64,000 nt of DNA from Brevibacillus sedimenti (GCF_020923495.1 NZ_CP064048.1:3225001-3289000); one strand, 5' to 3'. Counted from the first letter of the stretch, positions 46,216 through 55,818 are shown. Made by a program: numbers and translations. Notes: generated from the letters alone by a model not told the origin.

Positions 46216-46902
46216 TCACTTTTCGAAACGGTTAGACCGCTCATTGTAGCGCAAGAGTTCGTAGGAGCTTTTTTCCATCAAAGAGAAGCCGGTTTGATCA
46301 AGTGTACGTTCCAGCTGAAAATAGATCATCGTATGGCGCCTGGGGTCAATCTGAACGGTACCGTCCAGCAGTTCTGTCGTCTCTCCCTGTTTATGCCGGT
46401 AGGCGGCCACACCGCTCCACACTTCCTGATAGCCGGAAGACGTTTTTCGCAGCACGTACAGCGTGCGCTCCTGACCGTGGCTGGCCGGTTTTACCGTCGT
46501 CACCACCAGGTATCCGCCGCCGGCTTGCTGGAGACTGAAGAGAGGTTCATTCTTGCTGTAGGCGGGCTGATAGTCTCCATCTTCGCTTGCGTACACGACG
46601 AACAAGCCTTTTTCACCGTCCAGCGTGAGTGAACCGGCCAGATCGACGGGCTGCGAAGCCGACTGGTTCTGTGTAACCGTCGGCAGCGTCATGACATGTA
46701 TCCGATCCGGCATTACGCGGGAGCGCAGTGAGGTGTCCAGCCGTTCGCGCATGTCTTCCACCATCCACGCAGGCACAGCCGACGTGCCCAATGCCTGCTC
46801 CGAGTGGCCGGCTGGCTTGATCAGCAAACGGCCGGCCAACAGCCCTATTCCGGCCGATACCAGCATCATCAAGGCGACCGCTCCCCAGATGGGTTTACGC
46901 AT
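46216..46902 (-). CDS. Membrane-anchored hypothetical protein
   Basis: A protein of 228 residues. One membrane segment at about residues 6-26 (GAVALMMLVSAGIGLLAG) and a long extracytosolic part with beta-strand patterns (GGGYLVVTTVKPASHGQERTLYV in part). No cysteine motif or known domain recognised. AAGGAG is 11 bases before the ATG. It stands alone, convergent to lipL and divergent from cbpB. Confidence 0.6.
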   Translation of the reverse strand: MRKPIWGAVALMMLVSAGIGLLAGRLLIKPAGHSEQALGTSAVPAWMVEDMRERLDTSLRSRVMPDRIHVMTLPTVTQNQSASQPVDLAGSLTLDGEKGLFVVYASEDGDYQPAYSKNEPLFSLQQAGGGYLVVTTVKPASHGQERTLYVLRKTSSGYQEVWSGVAAYRHKQGETTELLDGTVQIDPRRHTMIYFQLERTLDQTGFSLMEKSSYELLRYNERSNRFEK

Positions 46903-47188
46903 GACTATCCAACTCCTTGCATACATACAAAAAGACAATAGGCGTCCATTTGTAATACGATGGAACCAGCCATTCGGTTACACGTCCATCCGACCAACGT
47001 CCCGAGTACGGCACAAGGTCCTGCGAACAAGGTCCGCTTGTTCCCCGCCTTGAACGATTGTACGACATACTGCCGGGCTTTTTTTCAGGCAGGACTACCG
47101 TACGCTTACGCCATACGGTATCATAGAAGTGAACCACAAGGGTACGGTACTGCCGTGCCGTCAGAGACGAAAAAAGGTGGTGGATTGT

Positions 47189-47659
47189 TTGAAGCAGGTT
47201 GAGCAATTGCTGCACACCAAACTCAACGAATTGGTCATCGCTTCGACCAAGGTGGCCCACGTGCAGTTGGGCAATTCACTGGAACACGCGCTGCTCGTGC
47301 TTACCAAAACCGGATATTCTGCCATACCCGTACTGGACCACTCCTACCGGCTGCACGGCCAGATCAGCACCACAATGATCGTCAACAAGATATTGGGACT
47401 TGAACGGTTTGAATATGAAAAGCTGTCCGACTACACCGTCGATGACGTGATGAACACCAAAGTCCCCCGGATGAAAGAGTCAGATGAGTTTCTCAAAGCC
47501 TTGGAGATGTCGATTAATCATCCGTTTATCTGCATCGAGGATGACACCGGGATTTTTCAGGGCATCCTGACCCGCAGGTCGATTCTCGCGGTCCTCTACC
47601 GCCACTTCCGCAACCTCCCCTCCCCTGCTGCGGAAAAACAATTCACCGATCATTCATGA
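47189..47659 (+). CDS. cbpB: Cyclic-di-AMP-binding CBS protein CbpB/DarB
   Basis: A protein of 156 residues made of two CBS domains. LVIASTKVAHVQLGNSLEHA, KTGYSAIPVLDHSYRLHGQI and TVDDVMNTKVPR fit YkuL of B. subtilis (147 residues), which binds c-di-AMP and links it to the (p)ppGpp synthase Rel and pyruvate carboxylase. The TTG at 47189 is preferred: AAGGTGG lies about eight bases upstream. Upstream 47000-47188 has no clear promoter. Confidence 0.82.
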   Translation: MKQVEQLLHTKLNELVIASTKVAHVQLGNSLEHALLVLTKTGYSAIPVLDHSYRLHGQISTTMIVNKILGLERFEYEKLSDYTVDDVMNTKVPRMKESDEFLKALEMSINHPFICIEDDTGIFQGILTRRSILAVLYRHFRNLPSPAAEKQFTDHS

Positions 47660-47692
47660 ATACAGTAAGCGACAATTTACTCCGCTCGCCAT

Positions 47693-47730
47693 GAAAAAAG
47701 CAGACCTAGTCCAGTTTGGCCCAGGTCTGC
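47693..47730 (-). terminator. Terminator of the YheC/D gene
   Basis: On the minus strand GCAGACCT and AGGTCTGC pair over 15 bases, followed by TTTTTT. It may also stop cbpB. Confidence 0.85.
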
Positions 47731-47735
47731 TTGCT

Positions 47736-48815
47736 CTACGGACGTGTCTGCCTGCCCCTTCCATTCCCGGCAAGCAGGGAACGCGCGTATTCCATCGGAT
47801 GACGATAGGTTTTTTTAAACATGGCCAGTTCTCCCGCTTTGCAAAACGAATACCGCTGGTCCCGCACATTTATCTCAATCAGATACGGGTGGCCCTGCCT
47901 GTCGATGCCCATGTCCAGTCCCAGATCGGCAAGCGACGGAAAGTGGCGCTGATACTGCCTGGCAATCTCGACAGCCGCCCGTTTGATCCGCTCAACCACC
48001 TCTTTCTGCTGCTCGGCGGTAAACAGCGGCCCCAGGGCCCGTGATAAGGGAACGGCACGTCCGCCGCGAGCCAGGTTGCTCAATTTGTTTGCCCGATTGG
48101 CCACCTTGGCGACCAGGCCGCTAACCGTCCACTCCTGATTTCCGTTTTTCTGCACCGACACGCGGATGTCAAATGTCTTGCCCTGGTAACGGGCAAGCGG
48201 CACTCCCTGCTGAATAATAAACCGCCTTTTGCCCACCCACCTGGCCGTTTCGGCCATCAGCCTCTTGCGGGACAAGGTTCTGTTCCGTCTGAACGCGATA
48301 AACCTGTAGGCGTTGTTGTGCCGTTCAATGCGGGCAACGCCAATCCCCACCGAACCAATCGCCGGTTTGACGTACACTGTCTGATACCGGTCCAAAAACA
48401 TGCGAAGCCTCTCTGGTGTGAACAACACCGTATGCGGCAGGTAGGTACGGATGGCGGGATTTTTCCACAGCATCTGGTGTACCCTCCATTTGTCCCTCAC
48501 CACCAGCCCGTTAAACACGGTGCGCGTCCTGCTCAGCCGGCGGATCGTGGCCCGTATCCGCCCGTTTCTGGACAGCACGCGGTTGTGGATCACCTTCGGC
48601 ACGTTCACCAGGCGGGGAATCAATCGGCTTCCATTCCAAAAATGACCCAGCACCGTCTGTCCGCCTGGCCGCACATGGCGCGGATGAAAAAAGACCGGCT
48701 CCATCCCCAGTTCCTTGCAAATCTCCGCGTAATAGGGAAGACGTTCGTAAGACTTGTCGCCTCTGATGCCTCTCTGCAAGACAGTCCAATCCAACATGAT
48801 GCCTACTCGGTCCAC
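47736..48815 (-). CDS. YheC/YheD-family spore coat-associated ATP-grasp protein
   Basis: A protein of 359 residues. VYVKPAIGSVGIGVARIE is the ATP-grasp nucleotide site, DIRVSVQKNGNQEWTVSG and DLGLDMGIDRQGHPYLIEIN complete the fold. B. subtilis relatives YheC and YheD associate with the spore coat. What they ligate is unknown. GTG 48813-48815 is chosen: AAGGGGG is six bases upstream and touches the ATG two codons earlier. Monocistronic. Confidence 0.82.
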   Translation of the reverse strand: MDRVGIMLDWTVLQRGIRGDKSYERLPYYAEICKELGMEPVFFHPRHVRPGGQTVLGHFWNGSRLIPRLVNVPKVIHNRVLSRNGRIRATIRRLSRTRTVFNGLVVRDKWRVHQMLWKNPAIRTYLPHTVLFTPERLRMFLDRYQTVYVKPAIGSVGIGVARIERHNNAYRFIAFRRNRTLSRKRLMAETARWVGKRRFIIQQGVPLARYQGKTFDIRVSVQKNGNQEWTVSGLVAKVANRANKLSNLARGGRAVPLSRALGPLFTAEQQKEVVERIKRAAVEIARQYQRHFPSLADLGLDMGIDRQGHPYLIEINVRDQRYSFCKAGELAMFKKTYRHPMEYARSLLAGNGRGRQTRP

Positions 48816-49020
48816 GGTCATCCCCCTTGCTGCCATTCCTCACCCTATTGATATGAGTGACACATGGCTAGCGCGTGCCTATTTTTGCTCACCGTGGTGC
48901 ATTACGGGGGAATGGATCTGCCGGGAGCGCGCCCAACCGACAGCCAGGCGACACGATTTTGCCCATGCCGCCACCGCTGTCGTATCCTGCGCTTGCCCGG
49001 GAAACGCAATGACGCGATCG

Positions 49021-49590
49021 CTAGGTAACGGGCCGCCGCTCAATCGCCAGCAAAAACGGCGCCTGATTCTGCTGGTTGATGTACTGGTACTTCAATACCA
49101 GGTAATCCAGCTGGCTGAGTGTCTGGCAGTACGCCTCCACTGCCTCTTTTTCCACCTGGCCGGCAGGGTGGCCCCAGTATATCATCACCGTCATGATCCC
49201 GCCTGGCCGCAGGATTTTTAGCCCTGCTTCAATCGCCCGGACCGTGCTCGCCGCCTGCGTCGTGATGGCCTTGTCACCACCGGGCAGGTATCCGAGGTTA
49301 AACATGATTGCTGCAGCCGATACATCCAGGTTGGCCATCTCTTCGTGGCTGGCCAGTTGCAGCTGCACCCGCTGCAGTACCCCTTCCCGCTCCAGCCGCT
49401 GCCGGGTCTTTTCCATGGCCAGCGGCTGAATGTCGTAGGCGATGACTCTCCCCTTTTCGCCGACCAGTTGGGCGAGAAACAGGGTGTCGTTGCCGTTTCC
49501 CATCGTCGCGTCGATAACTGTCTCATTTTCTCCGACGCGTTCGCGAATCAATTTTCGTGCTACTTCCAATACGTTGGGGAACAACGTCAT
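49021..49590 (-). CDS. mnmM: tRNA (mnm5s2U34)-methyltransferase MnmM (YtqB)
   Basis: A class I SAM enzyme of 189 residues. VIDATMGNGNDTLFLAQLVG binds SAM; NLGYLPGGDKAITT and MIYWGHPAGQVEKEAV are characteristic of YtqB, which makes the last methylation of mnm5s2U34 in tRNAs of Gram-positive bacteria. Gene start ATG with GAGGAGAG upstream. It follows the MBL gene by 19 bases, in one transcript. The 205 bases beyond its end contain no gene I can support. Confidence 0.9.
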   Translation of the reverse strand: MTLFPNVLEVARKLIRERVGENETVIDATMGNGNDTLFLAQLVGEKGRVIAYDIQPLAMEKTRQRLEREGVLQRVQLQLASHEEMANLDVSAAAIMFNLGYLPGGDKAITTQAASTVRAIEAGLKILRPGGIMTVMIYWGHPAGQVEKEAVEAYCQTLSQLDYLVLKYQYINQQNQAPFLLAIERRPVT

Positions 49591-49609
49591 TCTCTCCTCT
49601 CCTCATGCA

Positions 49610-50365
49610 TTACAGCCGGATTTGCAGGCCAAACCGGGCGATGTGGCACGTACCCGTCCGGTATACATCCGCTTCCGCCCGCACTTCCTCCTCCGTGTAA
49701 GCAGGCCACAGATGGGTAATCAACAAGGATCGGCAGGCCAGCGATTCCGCCACCTGCGCTGCCTGCCGCACGGTGAGATGACCATGGGGCTCTGCCGGCT
49801 TGTAGCGCTCCAAGAACGTTCCCTCGCAGATAAACAGATCGGCCTGCCGGGCAAACGGGTCCCACATCGTATTCGGTCCGCTGTCTGCCCCGTATACCAG
49901 CGTTTTTCCCCCGGCTTCCAACCGCATGGCATAGCAGGGGTCACCATCCCCGTGGTCCGTGCGAAGAAAGCTGATCTGCACATCCCCCACGGTCACTTGC
50001 GACTTTTCGTCTACGGGAACCAGGCGGGTTGCTTCCCGGTAAGTAAGCCCTGCTGCTTTTTCTGCCGGCTGTCCCGGCGCGTAGATCGGCAGCGGCTGAT
50101 CGGGCGAGCGATCGCCCACCCGTTGATGAACCATCAATCCGTACTGCAAAACCCCGACATCTGCCACATGATCATGATGAAAATGAGACAGCAGGAGCGC
50201 ATCCAGCTCGTAGATCGGGAGCAACTCTCCCAACTTGGCCAGCACGCCGCTGCCGCAGTCGAGCAGCAGGGTGGTGTGATCAGTTTGCACCAGATACCCG
50301 GGGGTGGCACCGCCAGGCCCTGGATACGGCGACTGAAAGCCTAACACGGTTACCAGCATATTCAC
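49610..50365 (-). CDS. MBL-fold metallo-hydrolase (YhfI-like)
   Basis: A protein of 251 residues. The metal site HFHHDH (LLLSHFHHDHVADVG) and the later GHLTVRQAAQVAE and LITHLWP mark an RNase Z-like beta-lactamase-fold enzyme; B. subtilis YhfI is the closest type I recall. Its substrate is unknown. GTG 50363-50365 has AAAGGA six bases upstream; the ATG two codons later is an alternative. Upstream neighbour YkvI is divergent with a 46-base gap. Confidence 0.82.
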   Translation of the reverse strand: MNMLVTVLGFQSPYPGPGGATPGYLVQTDHTTLLLDCGSGVLAKLGELLPIYELDALLLSHFHHDHVADVGVLQYGLMVHQRVGDRSPDQPLPIYAPGQPAEKAAGLTYREATRLVPVDEKSQVTVGDVQISFLRTDHGDGDPCYAMRLEAGGKTLVYGADSGPNTMWDPFARQADLFICEGTFLERYKPAEPHGHLTVRQAAQVAESLACRSLLITHLWPAYTEEEVRAEADVYRTGTCHIARFGLQIRL

Positions 50366-50411
50366 GTCGCTTCCTTTCATAGGATGAATTAAGTGGGACA
50401 GGAGGTTTGAC

Positions 50412-51449
50412 ATGCAGCAATCATGGAAAGCCGCTCTGCAAATCGCCTTTACGTATATTGGTACAGTGGTAGGCGCCGGTTTTGCCTCAGGAAAAGAGAT
50501 CGTCGAATTTTTTGTCCGGTACGGCACGCAGGGTTTCATCGGCATCCTGCTCGCCTCGCTGCTGTTTGTGTGGGCAGGTGTGAGCATCATGCTGATTGCC
50601 TACCGGATTCAGGCCAATTCCTATCAGGATGTGAGCACGTACTTGTTCGGACGGGCCATTGGCACCGTGTTCAATACACTCCTGCTTACAGTCCTGCTCG
50701 GCACCACGTCCGTCATGCTGGCCGCCACCGGAGCGATCTTCTGGGAATCGTTCCGCCTGTCGCCGCAGGTGGGCATCTGGATCAGCATGGTGATGACCTT
50801 TTTCGTGGCGCGGAAAGGGTTGTTTGGCATTCACTCGGTCAACAGTCTCTTTGTTCCCCTGTTGATCGGCTTCACCCTGCTCGTGTTTTTGTACACGCAG
50901 CCGTGGAACGACACTGGTCCGCAGGTGGTGAGCATCCGTCCGTGGGTCTGGCTCAGCTCTCCTCTCTACTATGTTGCCTTAAACGTTGCGCTGACACAAG
51001 CAGTGTTGGTGCCGATCGGCAGGGAGAGCGAGAGCGAACGGCCGCTGATTTGGGGAGGCATTTTGGGAGGAACAGGCATCGGCATCCTCTTGCTGCTCTC
51101 GTACGCCTCCCTGTCAGCAGGAATGCCGGGAATCGGCGAAGCGGAGATGCCGATGATTGCCCTCCTGCAGAGCGTGGGTAAAGGAATTCCGTTTTTCTTT
51201 TCCCTGCTGGTGTACACCGAGATCTTTTCGACGCTGTCTGCCAACGTCTTTGGCTTGTCGGAACAGGTAAACAAGACGACCGGCCTGCGCAGACCGGTCG
51301 TGGTCTTTGTCATCCTGCTCGTCTGCTACGCTGTCAGCTTCATCGGCTTCGGGCCGCTACTGCGCTTTTTGTACCCGTTGTTTGGCCAGCTTGTCCTGCT
51401 GTTTTTGTTCATGCTCTTTGTCCGCCAAGTCTGGAACCGCTCTGTCTGA
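50412..51449 (+). CDS. YkvI-family membrane transporter
   Basis: A protein of 345 residues with about ten hydrophobic segments. The first segment has GTVVGAGFASGKEIVEFF, with the unwound glycine stretch typical of the LeuT-like fold used by YkvI/BrnQ-related transporters. GAGG lies just before the ATG. Substrate unknown. It is convergent with korB, separated by a terminator at 51485-51511. Confidence 0.82.
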   Translation: MQQSWKAALQIAFTYIGTVVGAGFASGKEIVEFFVRYGTQGFIGILLASLLFVWAGVSIMLIAYRIQANSYQDVSTYLFGRAIGTVFNTLLLTVLLGTTSVMLAATGAIFWESFRLSPQVGIWISMVMTFFVARKGLFGIHSVNSLFVPLLIGFTLLVFLYTQPWNDTGPQVVSIRPWVWLSSPLYYVALNVALTQAVLVPIGRESESERPLIWGGILGGTGIGILLLLSYASLSAGMPGIGEAEMPMIALLQSVGKGIPFFFSLLVYTEIFSTLSANVFGLSEQVNKTTGLRRPVVVFVILLVCYAVSFIGFGPLLRFLYPLFGQLVLLFLFMLFVRQVWNRSV

Positions 51450-51484
51450 ACCCTGCCGGGCCGCGTATGGACAAAAACCCCGAC

Positions 51485-51511
51485 AAAAAAACCTCTCCGC
51501 GCGGGAGAGGT
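51485..51511 (-). terminator. korAB terminator
   Basis: On the minus strand ACCTCTCC and GGAGAGGT pair over five bases, followed by TTTTTT. Confidence 0.85.
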
Positions 51512-51534
51512 TCTTTCGCTTACGATTGTGCTGC

Positions 51535-52401
51535 TTAGGCAAATTCTGCAACCAGTTTGGCGAAATCTTCGTCGGAGATGCGGAGGTCTTGTTTGACCAG
51601 CCCTTCTTCCTTGAAGCCCGGAACCAATTGCTCGTAAGATTTTTGTTCGGTGTTTTGGTAGATCAGACCGGTGATCAGGCCTTTGTACTGCATGGAGTAG
51701 GACATGGCCTTGATGCGGTCATGCGGATCGTAGCCTTCGATGGTATCCACCGGTACGATGTTTTCCTTGAACCAGTCGTACGTGTTCACCTTGTTGTAGG
51801 TCACGCACGGGCTGAACACGTTGATCAGGGAGAAGCCTTTGTGCTTGATCCCCATTTCGATCAGTTCGGTCAAGCCTTTCAGGTCGCTGGAGAAGGATTG
51901 GGCAACAAACGTTGCGCCTGCGGACAGCGCCAGCTCAACCGGCGAGATTGCCGACTCGATGGAACCGCTCGGAGTGGACTTGGTCACGAAACCGGTCGCA
52001 GAACGCGGAGAGGTTTGCCCTTTGGTCAGACCGTAGATTTGGTTGTCCATCACGATATAGGTAATGTCCATGTTGCGGCGAATGGCGTGAACCGTATGGC
52101 CCATCCCGATGGCGAAACCGTCACCGTCACCGCCGGCAGCAATAACCGTCAGTTCGCGGTTTGCCATTTTCAGCCCTTGCGCGATCGGCAGGGCGCGGCC
52201 GTGAACGCCGTGGAATCCGTAGCAGTTAATGTAGCCGGAAATACGACCGGAGCATCCAATACCCGAAACGACCGCCAGCTGTTCCGGTTCCAGGCCCACG
52301 TTGGCAGCGGCGCGTTGGATGGCCGCCTGCACGGAAAAGTCACCACAGCCTGGGCACCAGTTCGGCTTTACGTTATTGCGAAACTCTTTCATAGTCGCCA
52401 T
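51535..52401 (-). CDS. korB: 2-oxoacid:ferredoxin oxidoreductase, beta subunit
   Basis: A protein of 288 residues with the thiamine diphosphate and a 4Fe-4S cluster. WCPGCGDF holds two cluster Cys, GCSGR a third and CVTYNKVNTYDWF a late one; GGDGDGFAIGMGH is the cofactor motif. With KorA it converts 2-oxoglutarate (or other 2-oxoacids) to the acyl-CoA, reducing ferredoxin. The ATG lies inside the end of korA, so the reading frames overlap by 29 bases. Substrate preference cannot be read here. Confidence 0.93.
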   Translation of the reverse strand: MATMKEFRNNVKPNWCPGCGDFSVQAAIQRAAANVGLEPEQLAVVSGIGCSGRISGYINCYGFHGVHGRALPIAQGLKMANRELTVIAAGGDGDGFAIGMGHTVHAIRRNMDITYIVMDNQIYGLTKGQTSPRSATGFVTKSTPSGSIESAISPVELALSAGATFVAQSFSSDLKGLTELIEMGIKHKGFSLINVFSPCVTYNKVNTYDWFKENIVPVDTIEGYDPHDRIKAMSYSMQYKGLITGLIYQNTEQKSYEQLVPGFKEEGLVKQDLRISDEDFAKLVAEFA

Positions 52402-54151
52402 GTTTAATCAGCCCCTTAACTTCGGTATAGATTTCCTTCGGCAAGAACGGGTTCCCGTCGTATTTCAGCACGGATTTGATTTTTTCTTCGTGTCCAACGT
52501 TCAGTTTGATCAGGTTGGCCACTTGCGCTTGCGCGTTGTGTTCCACGACGATTACTTGTTTTGCTTTTTCCACGTACGGTTTCAGTTGTTCGGCCGGGAA
52601 CGGATGGATCAGGCGGATTTGTGCGTGGTTCACTTTTACGCCCTCTTGTTCCAGACGACCTTTTGCTTCCTGGATCGTGCCAATGGTGGAGTTGATGCCC
52701 ACGATCAGCACGTCAGCTTCTTCATGCGGAGCGTCGAAGGTGATCGGGTTCTTGAAGGCTTTCAGCACGCCTTGCAGTTTGCGCATCCGTTTATCCATTT
52801 GCTGCACGCGGTTTGCAGCGTTCTCGGACGGACGACCGGTTTGATCGTGCTCAACCCCTGTCACATGGTGCAGGCCGTATTTTTGACCCGGCACCACACG
52901 CGGAGAAACGCCGTCTTCGGTCACTTCGTAGCGCTTGAACAAGTCGTTTTGCTCTTTCGGCGGAAGTTCTTGTCCAGCCAGGAGCTTGCCGCGGCGGATT
53001 TCCACTTTGCTGTAGTCAAACGGCGTAACCGTCTGTTTGCCCAGCGACAGCGTCAGGTCGGTCAAGACGATAACCGGCAGTTGGAATTCTTCCGCGATGT
53101 TGAACGCCTCAGCCGTGTCATAGAAGCACTCTTCCACCGTGCTCGGAGCGATCACCACTTTCGGAATATCGCCATGCGTACCGTAGATCATGGCGTTGAC
53201 GTCGGATTGCTCTTGTTTGGTCGGCATACCGGTAGACGGGCCGCCACGTTGGGTGTTGACGATGACCACCGGTGTTTCGGTGATACCGGCAAGGCCAATT
53301 GCTTCCATCATCAGGGACAGACCCGGGCCGGCAGATGCAGTCATGGCGCGCACGCCGCCGTAGTTGGCGCCGATTGCCATGGTGATGGCTGCGATTTCGT
53401 CTTCGGTCTGGATAACCGTACCGCCAAACTTCGGCAGTTTTTTGATCAGATATTCCATAATCTCGGAAGCCGGGGTGATGGGGTAAGCCGGCATGAAACG
53501 ACAACCCGCTGCCAGTGCGCCAAGTGCGATCGCATCGTTGCCGATCATGAAGAGCTGCTTTTGACCGTCAGCCTTCTCCAGTTGGAATTCAGGGAGTTGT
53601 CCACCCGTCAGTTCATTGACGTATTCAAATCCGCGGCGAATGGCTTCCATGTTCTTTTCCACCACTTTTTCGCCTTTGCGGAGGAACATGTCTTCAACAA
53701 TATTGCGGAAGCTTTCCACTGGAATGCCGAGGATGGCAGCAGACGCACCAATGGACACCATGTTCTTCATCAGGGACGTTCCCAACTCGTCGGCAATTTC
53801 CGTCAGCGGCACCGTGAAAAAGCGAACCGCTTTCAAACCTTCCGGCAGTTTCGGGTTAAATTTCGAGTCCGCGATGATGATGCCGCCTTCGCGCAGCTCG
53901 TGCGCGTTGAAGTCGATTGTCTCCTGGTCGAACGCGACGAGGATGTCCAAATCGTCGGAAATGGCGCGCATCGGTTTGGTGCTCACACGAATTTTGTTGT
54001 TGGTGTGTCCACCTTTGATCCGGGAAGAGAAGTGACGATAGCTGTACAGATGGTATCCCATCCGGTTCATCGCCATGGAGAAGATTTCACCGGTACTCTC
54101 GATACCCTCCCCTTGCTGTCCTCCAACTTTCCAGGAAAGTTGACTAATCAT
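52373..54151 (-). CDS. korA: 2-oxoacid:ferredoxin oxidoreductase, fused gamma-alpha subunit
   Basis: A protein of 592 residues. The gamma domain (residues 1-190) begins SWKVGGQQGEGIESTGE; the alpha domain (about 200-580) has MPAYPITPASEIMEYL and QTEDEIAAITMAIGANYGG. The two are fused as in B. subtilis KorA and in aerobic organisms with a two-subunit enzyme. It starts with ATG, about 95 bases after a good promoter, and overlaps korB. Confidence 0.93.
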   Translation of the reverse strand: MISQLSWKVGGQQGEGIESTGEIFSMAMNRMGYHLYSYRHFSSRIKGGHTNNKIRVSTKPMRAISDDLDILVAFDQETIDFNAHELREGGIIIADSKFNPKLPEGLKAVRFFTVPLTEIADELGTSLMKNMVSIGASAAILGIPVESFRNIVEDMFLRKGEKVVEKNMEAIRRGFEYVNELTGGQLPEFQLEKADGQKQLFMIGNDAIALGALAAGCRFMPAYPITPASEIMEYLIKKLPKFGGTVIQTEDEIAAITMAIGANYGGVRAMTASAGPGLSLMMEAIGLAGITETPVVIVNTQRGGPSTGMPTKQEQSDVNAMIYGTHGDIPKVVIAPSTVEECFYDTAEAFNIAEEFQLPVIVLTDLTLSLGKQTVTPFDYSKVEIRRGKLLAGQELPPKEQNDLFKRYEVTEDGVSPRVVPGQKYGLHHVTGVEHDQTGRPSENAANRVQQMDKRMRKLQGVLKAFKNPITFDAPHEEADVLIVGINSTIGTIQEAKGRLEQEGVKVNHAQIRLIHPFPAEQLKPYVEKAKQVIVVEHNAQAQVANLIKLNVGHEEKIKSVLKYDGNPFLPKEIYTEVKGLIKHGDYERVSQ

Positions 54152-54248
54152 TCAGATTCCACCCCTTCAGTGACTGTGAGAAAAAGCTGCCCCACCTTAC
54201 CCGACAGGTTCCGATAAGATGTGACAAAATTGTGCATAGACTGTACCA

Positions 54249-54277
54249 ATTGTAGTCCGAGCTATGCAAAAATGCAA
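54249..54277 (-). promoter_or_regulatory. korAB promoter
   Basis: On the minus strand TTGCAT (54272-54277) and TACAAT (54249-54254) with a 17-base spacer. Confidence 0.65.
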
Positions 54278-54345
54278 GTGCTTTTACTCAAATTAGTATT
54301 GATCTGAATTAAACGATGAACTTGGTACATTAATAATCTGCAATA

Positions 54346-55287
54346 TTATTGTAGCACGTTTCGGAAAACACGCAACCAGTTTTCACGCACAAATTTCTGC
54401 ACGTCCGCCTCTTTGTAGCGCTTCAGGAGCGCCTCCACCAGATTGTGGTAGTCTCCTGCCCGGGTCAGATCGCCAAACGTCTCGGTAATGCCGTCAAAGT
54501 CGGAGCCAAACCCGACATGATCGACACCGCCCAAGGCACAGACGTGATCCAGGTGGCGCAGCAGGTCGTCAATCCAAACGGTCCGCTTTTCCGCTGTGAC
54601 GAAAAAGTCGACGAACGTCAGTCCCATCACACCGCCATTGGCTATCAGCGCCTTGATCTGATCGTCGGTCAGGTTGCGCGGATGGTCGCACAGCCGTTTG
54701 ACATTGGAATGGGAAGCGATCACCGGCATCTTGGACAGTTCCAGCGTGTCCCAGAACCCTGGCTCGGCTACGTGCGACACGTCGATGATCATGCCGAGCC
54801 GGTTCATCTCTTCGACGACCGTCCGTCCAAACGAGGTCAACCCGCCCGGATGCGGCTCATGACAGCCCGAGGCAACCGCGTTGCTGTAGTTCCACGTCAG
54901 CGTCATCCCCCGCACCCCCAGGCGGTGCCAGGTCCTCAGCTGCACGAGGCTTTCTTCCAAGGCATGCGCCCCTTCTACAAACAGAATAGCCCCTTTTTCT
55001 TCCTTTAATACGCACGCATCCAGATCGGCGCGACTGCGAATCGCGCGGATCTTGCCGCTGGCCACGCGTTCGTAAAACACATCCAGCATCTCCAGCACGG
55101 CCTGAAAACGGCGGCCGTAGGGAACGTATTTGGGAACGTAGCAGGCCATTACCTGGATGCCTACGTTTCCTTTCACCATTTCGGGATAACTTACGTGCAG
55201 CCGTTCGTCTGCGCGGTAAAAGTCGAGCTCCGGCAGCTCCCACAGCTTGGACAACACGTCGCAATGCGCATCAAATATTGGAACCAT
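54346..55287 (-). CDS. Membrane dipeptidase family protein (peptidase M19)
   Basis: A protein of 313 residues. The zinc ligands HCD (IFDAHCDVL), the bridging Glu in FVEGAHALE, and the His residues in IDVSHVAEP and ASHSNVKRL match the renal dipeptidase family, as does GFGSDFDG near the end. It hydrolyses dipeptides, often with a D-residue. No signal peptide, so it is cytosolic here. GGGGAG lies seven bases before the ATG. It is between spoVS and korA, a place used for other metabolic genes in Bacillus. Confidence 0.88.
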   Translation of the reverse strand: MVPIFDAHCDVLSKLWELPELDFYRADERLHVSYPEMVKGNVGIQVMACYVPKYVPYGRRFQAVLEMLDVFYERVASGKIRAIRSRADLDACVLKEEKGAILFVEGAHALEESLVQLRTWHRLGVRGMTLTWNYSNAVASGCHEPHPGGLTSFGRTVVEEMNRLGMIIDVSHVAEPGFWDTLELSKMPVIASHSNVKRLCDHPRNLTDDQIKALIANGGVMGLTFVDFFVTAEKRTVWIDDLLRHLDHVCALGGVDHVGFGSDFDGITETFGDLTRAGDYHNLVEALLKRYKEADVQKFVRENWLRVFRNVLQ

Positions 55288-55383
55288 TTGTTTCTCCCCG
55301 TTTCTGTTCTGTGTTCTGGAAGTGAAGGAACCTCGACGAGGGGGCATCGACAGGCACTCTCGATTATTGTCCCTCCACAAACG

Positions 55384-55415
55384 AAAAAAACCTGTTCATT
55401 CAACGAACAAACAGG
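55384..55415 (-). terminator. spoVS terminator
   Basis: On the minus strand CCTGTT and AACAGG pair over 13 bases, followed by seven T. Confidence 0.7.
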
Positions 55416-55440
55416 CCGGTTAAATCGTATTCACATCGAT

Positions 55441-55701
55441 TTATCTGGGTTCTACGATCAGCTTGATCGCTGTGCGCTCTTCTCCATCAATCACGATGTC
55501 GGTAAAGGCTGGAATGCAAATCAGGTCAACTCCACTCGGCGCTACGAATCCTCGTGCGATAGCTACAGCCTTCACAGCTTGGTTAAGCGCCCCAGCGCCA
55601 ATAGCTTGGATCTCGGCGGCGCCGCGTTCGCGCAGAACACCGGCAAGGGCACCAGCAACGGAGTTGGGGTTAGACTTTGCTGAAACTTTTAATACTTCCA
55701 T
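55441..55701 (-). CDS. spoVS: Stage V sporulation protein S
   Basis: An 86-residue protein, the exact usual length, beginning MEVLKVSAKSNPNSVAGALA and containing IQAIGAGALNQAVKA and GVDLICIPAF. SpoVS is an Alba-like protein needed for spore coat assembly and septum control; in Bacillus it is read by SigH. GGGAGG is nine bases before the ATG at 55699-55701. Confidence 0.97.
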   Translation of the reverse strand: MEVLKVSAKSNPNSVAGALAGVLRERGAAEIQAIGAGALNQAVKAVAIARGFVAPSGVDLICIPAFTDIVIDGEERTAIKLIVEPR

Positions 55702-55818
55702 CCTTTTGAACCTCCCGTCTGATAGGATACCTGTCATTATTAGAATGATATTCGCATAACCCCGAAAAATTCCTGCTTACGCGCAGCAAAGATTCAAAAA
55801 ATTCAAATCTCGTTCTTA

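Noticed and set aside
48816-49020. Possible short minus-strand gene after mnmM
   Set aside because: A frame of about 45 codons exists but has no start codon of its own with a ribosome site.
54243-54330. Inverted repeat TGTACCAA/TTGGTACA around the korAB promoter region
   Set aside because: Only eight bases and about 70 bases apart; could be chance, no regulator known to me fits.
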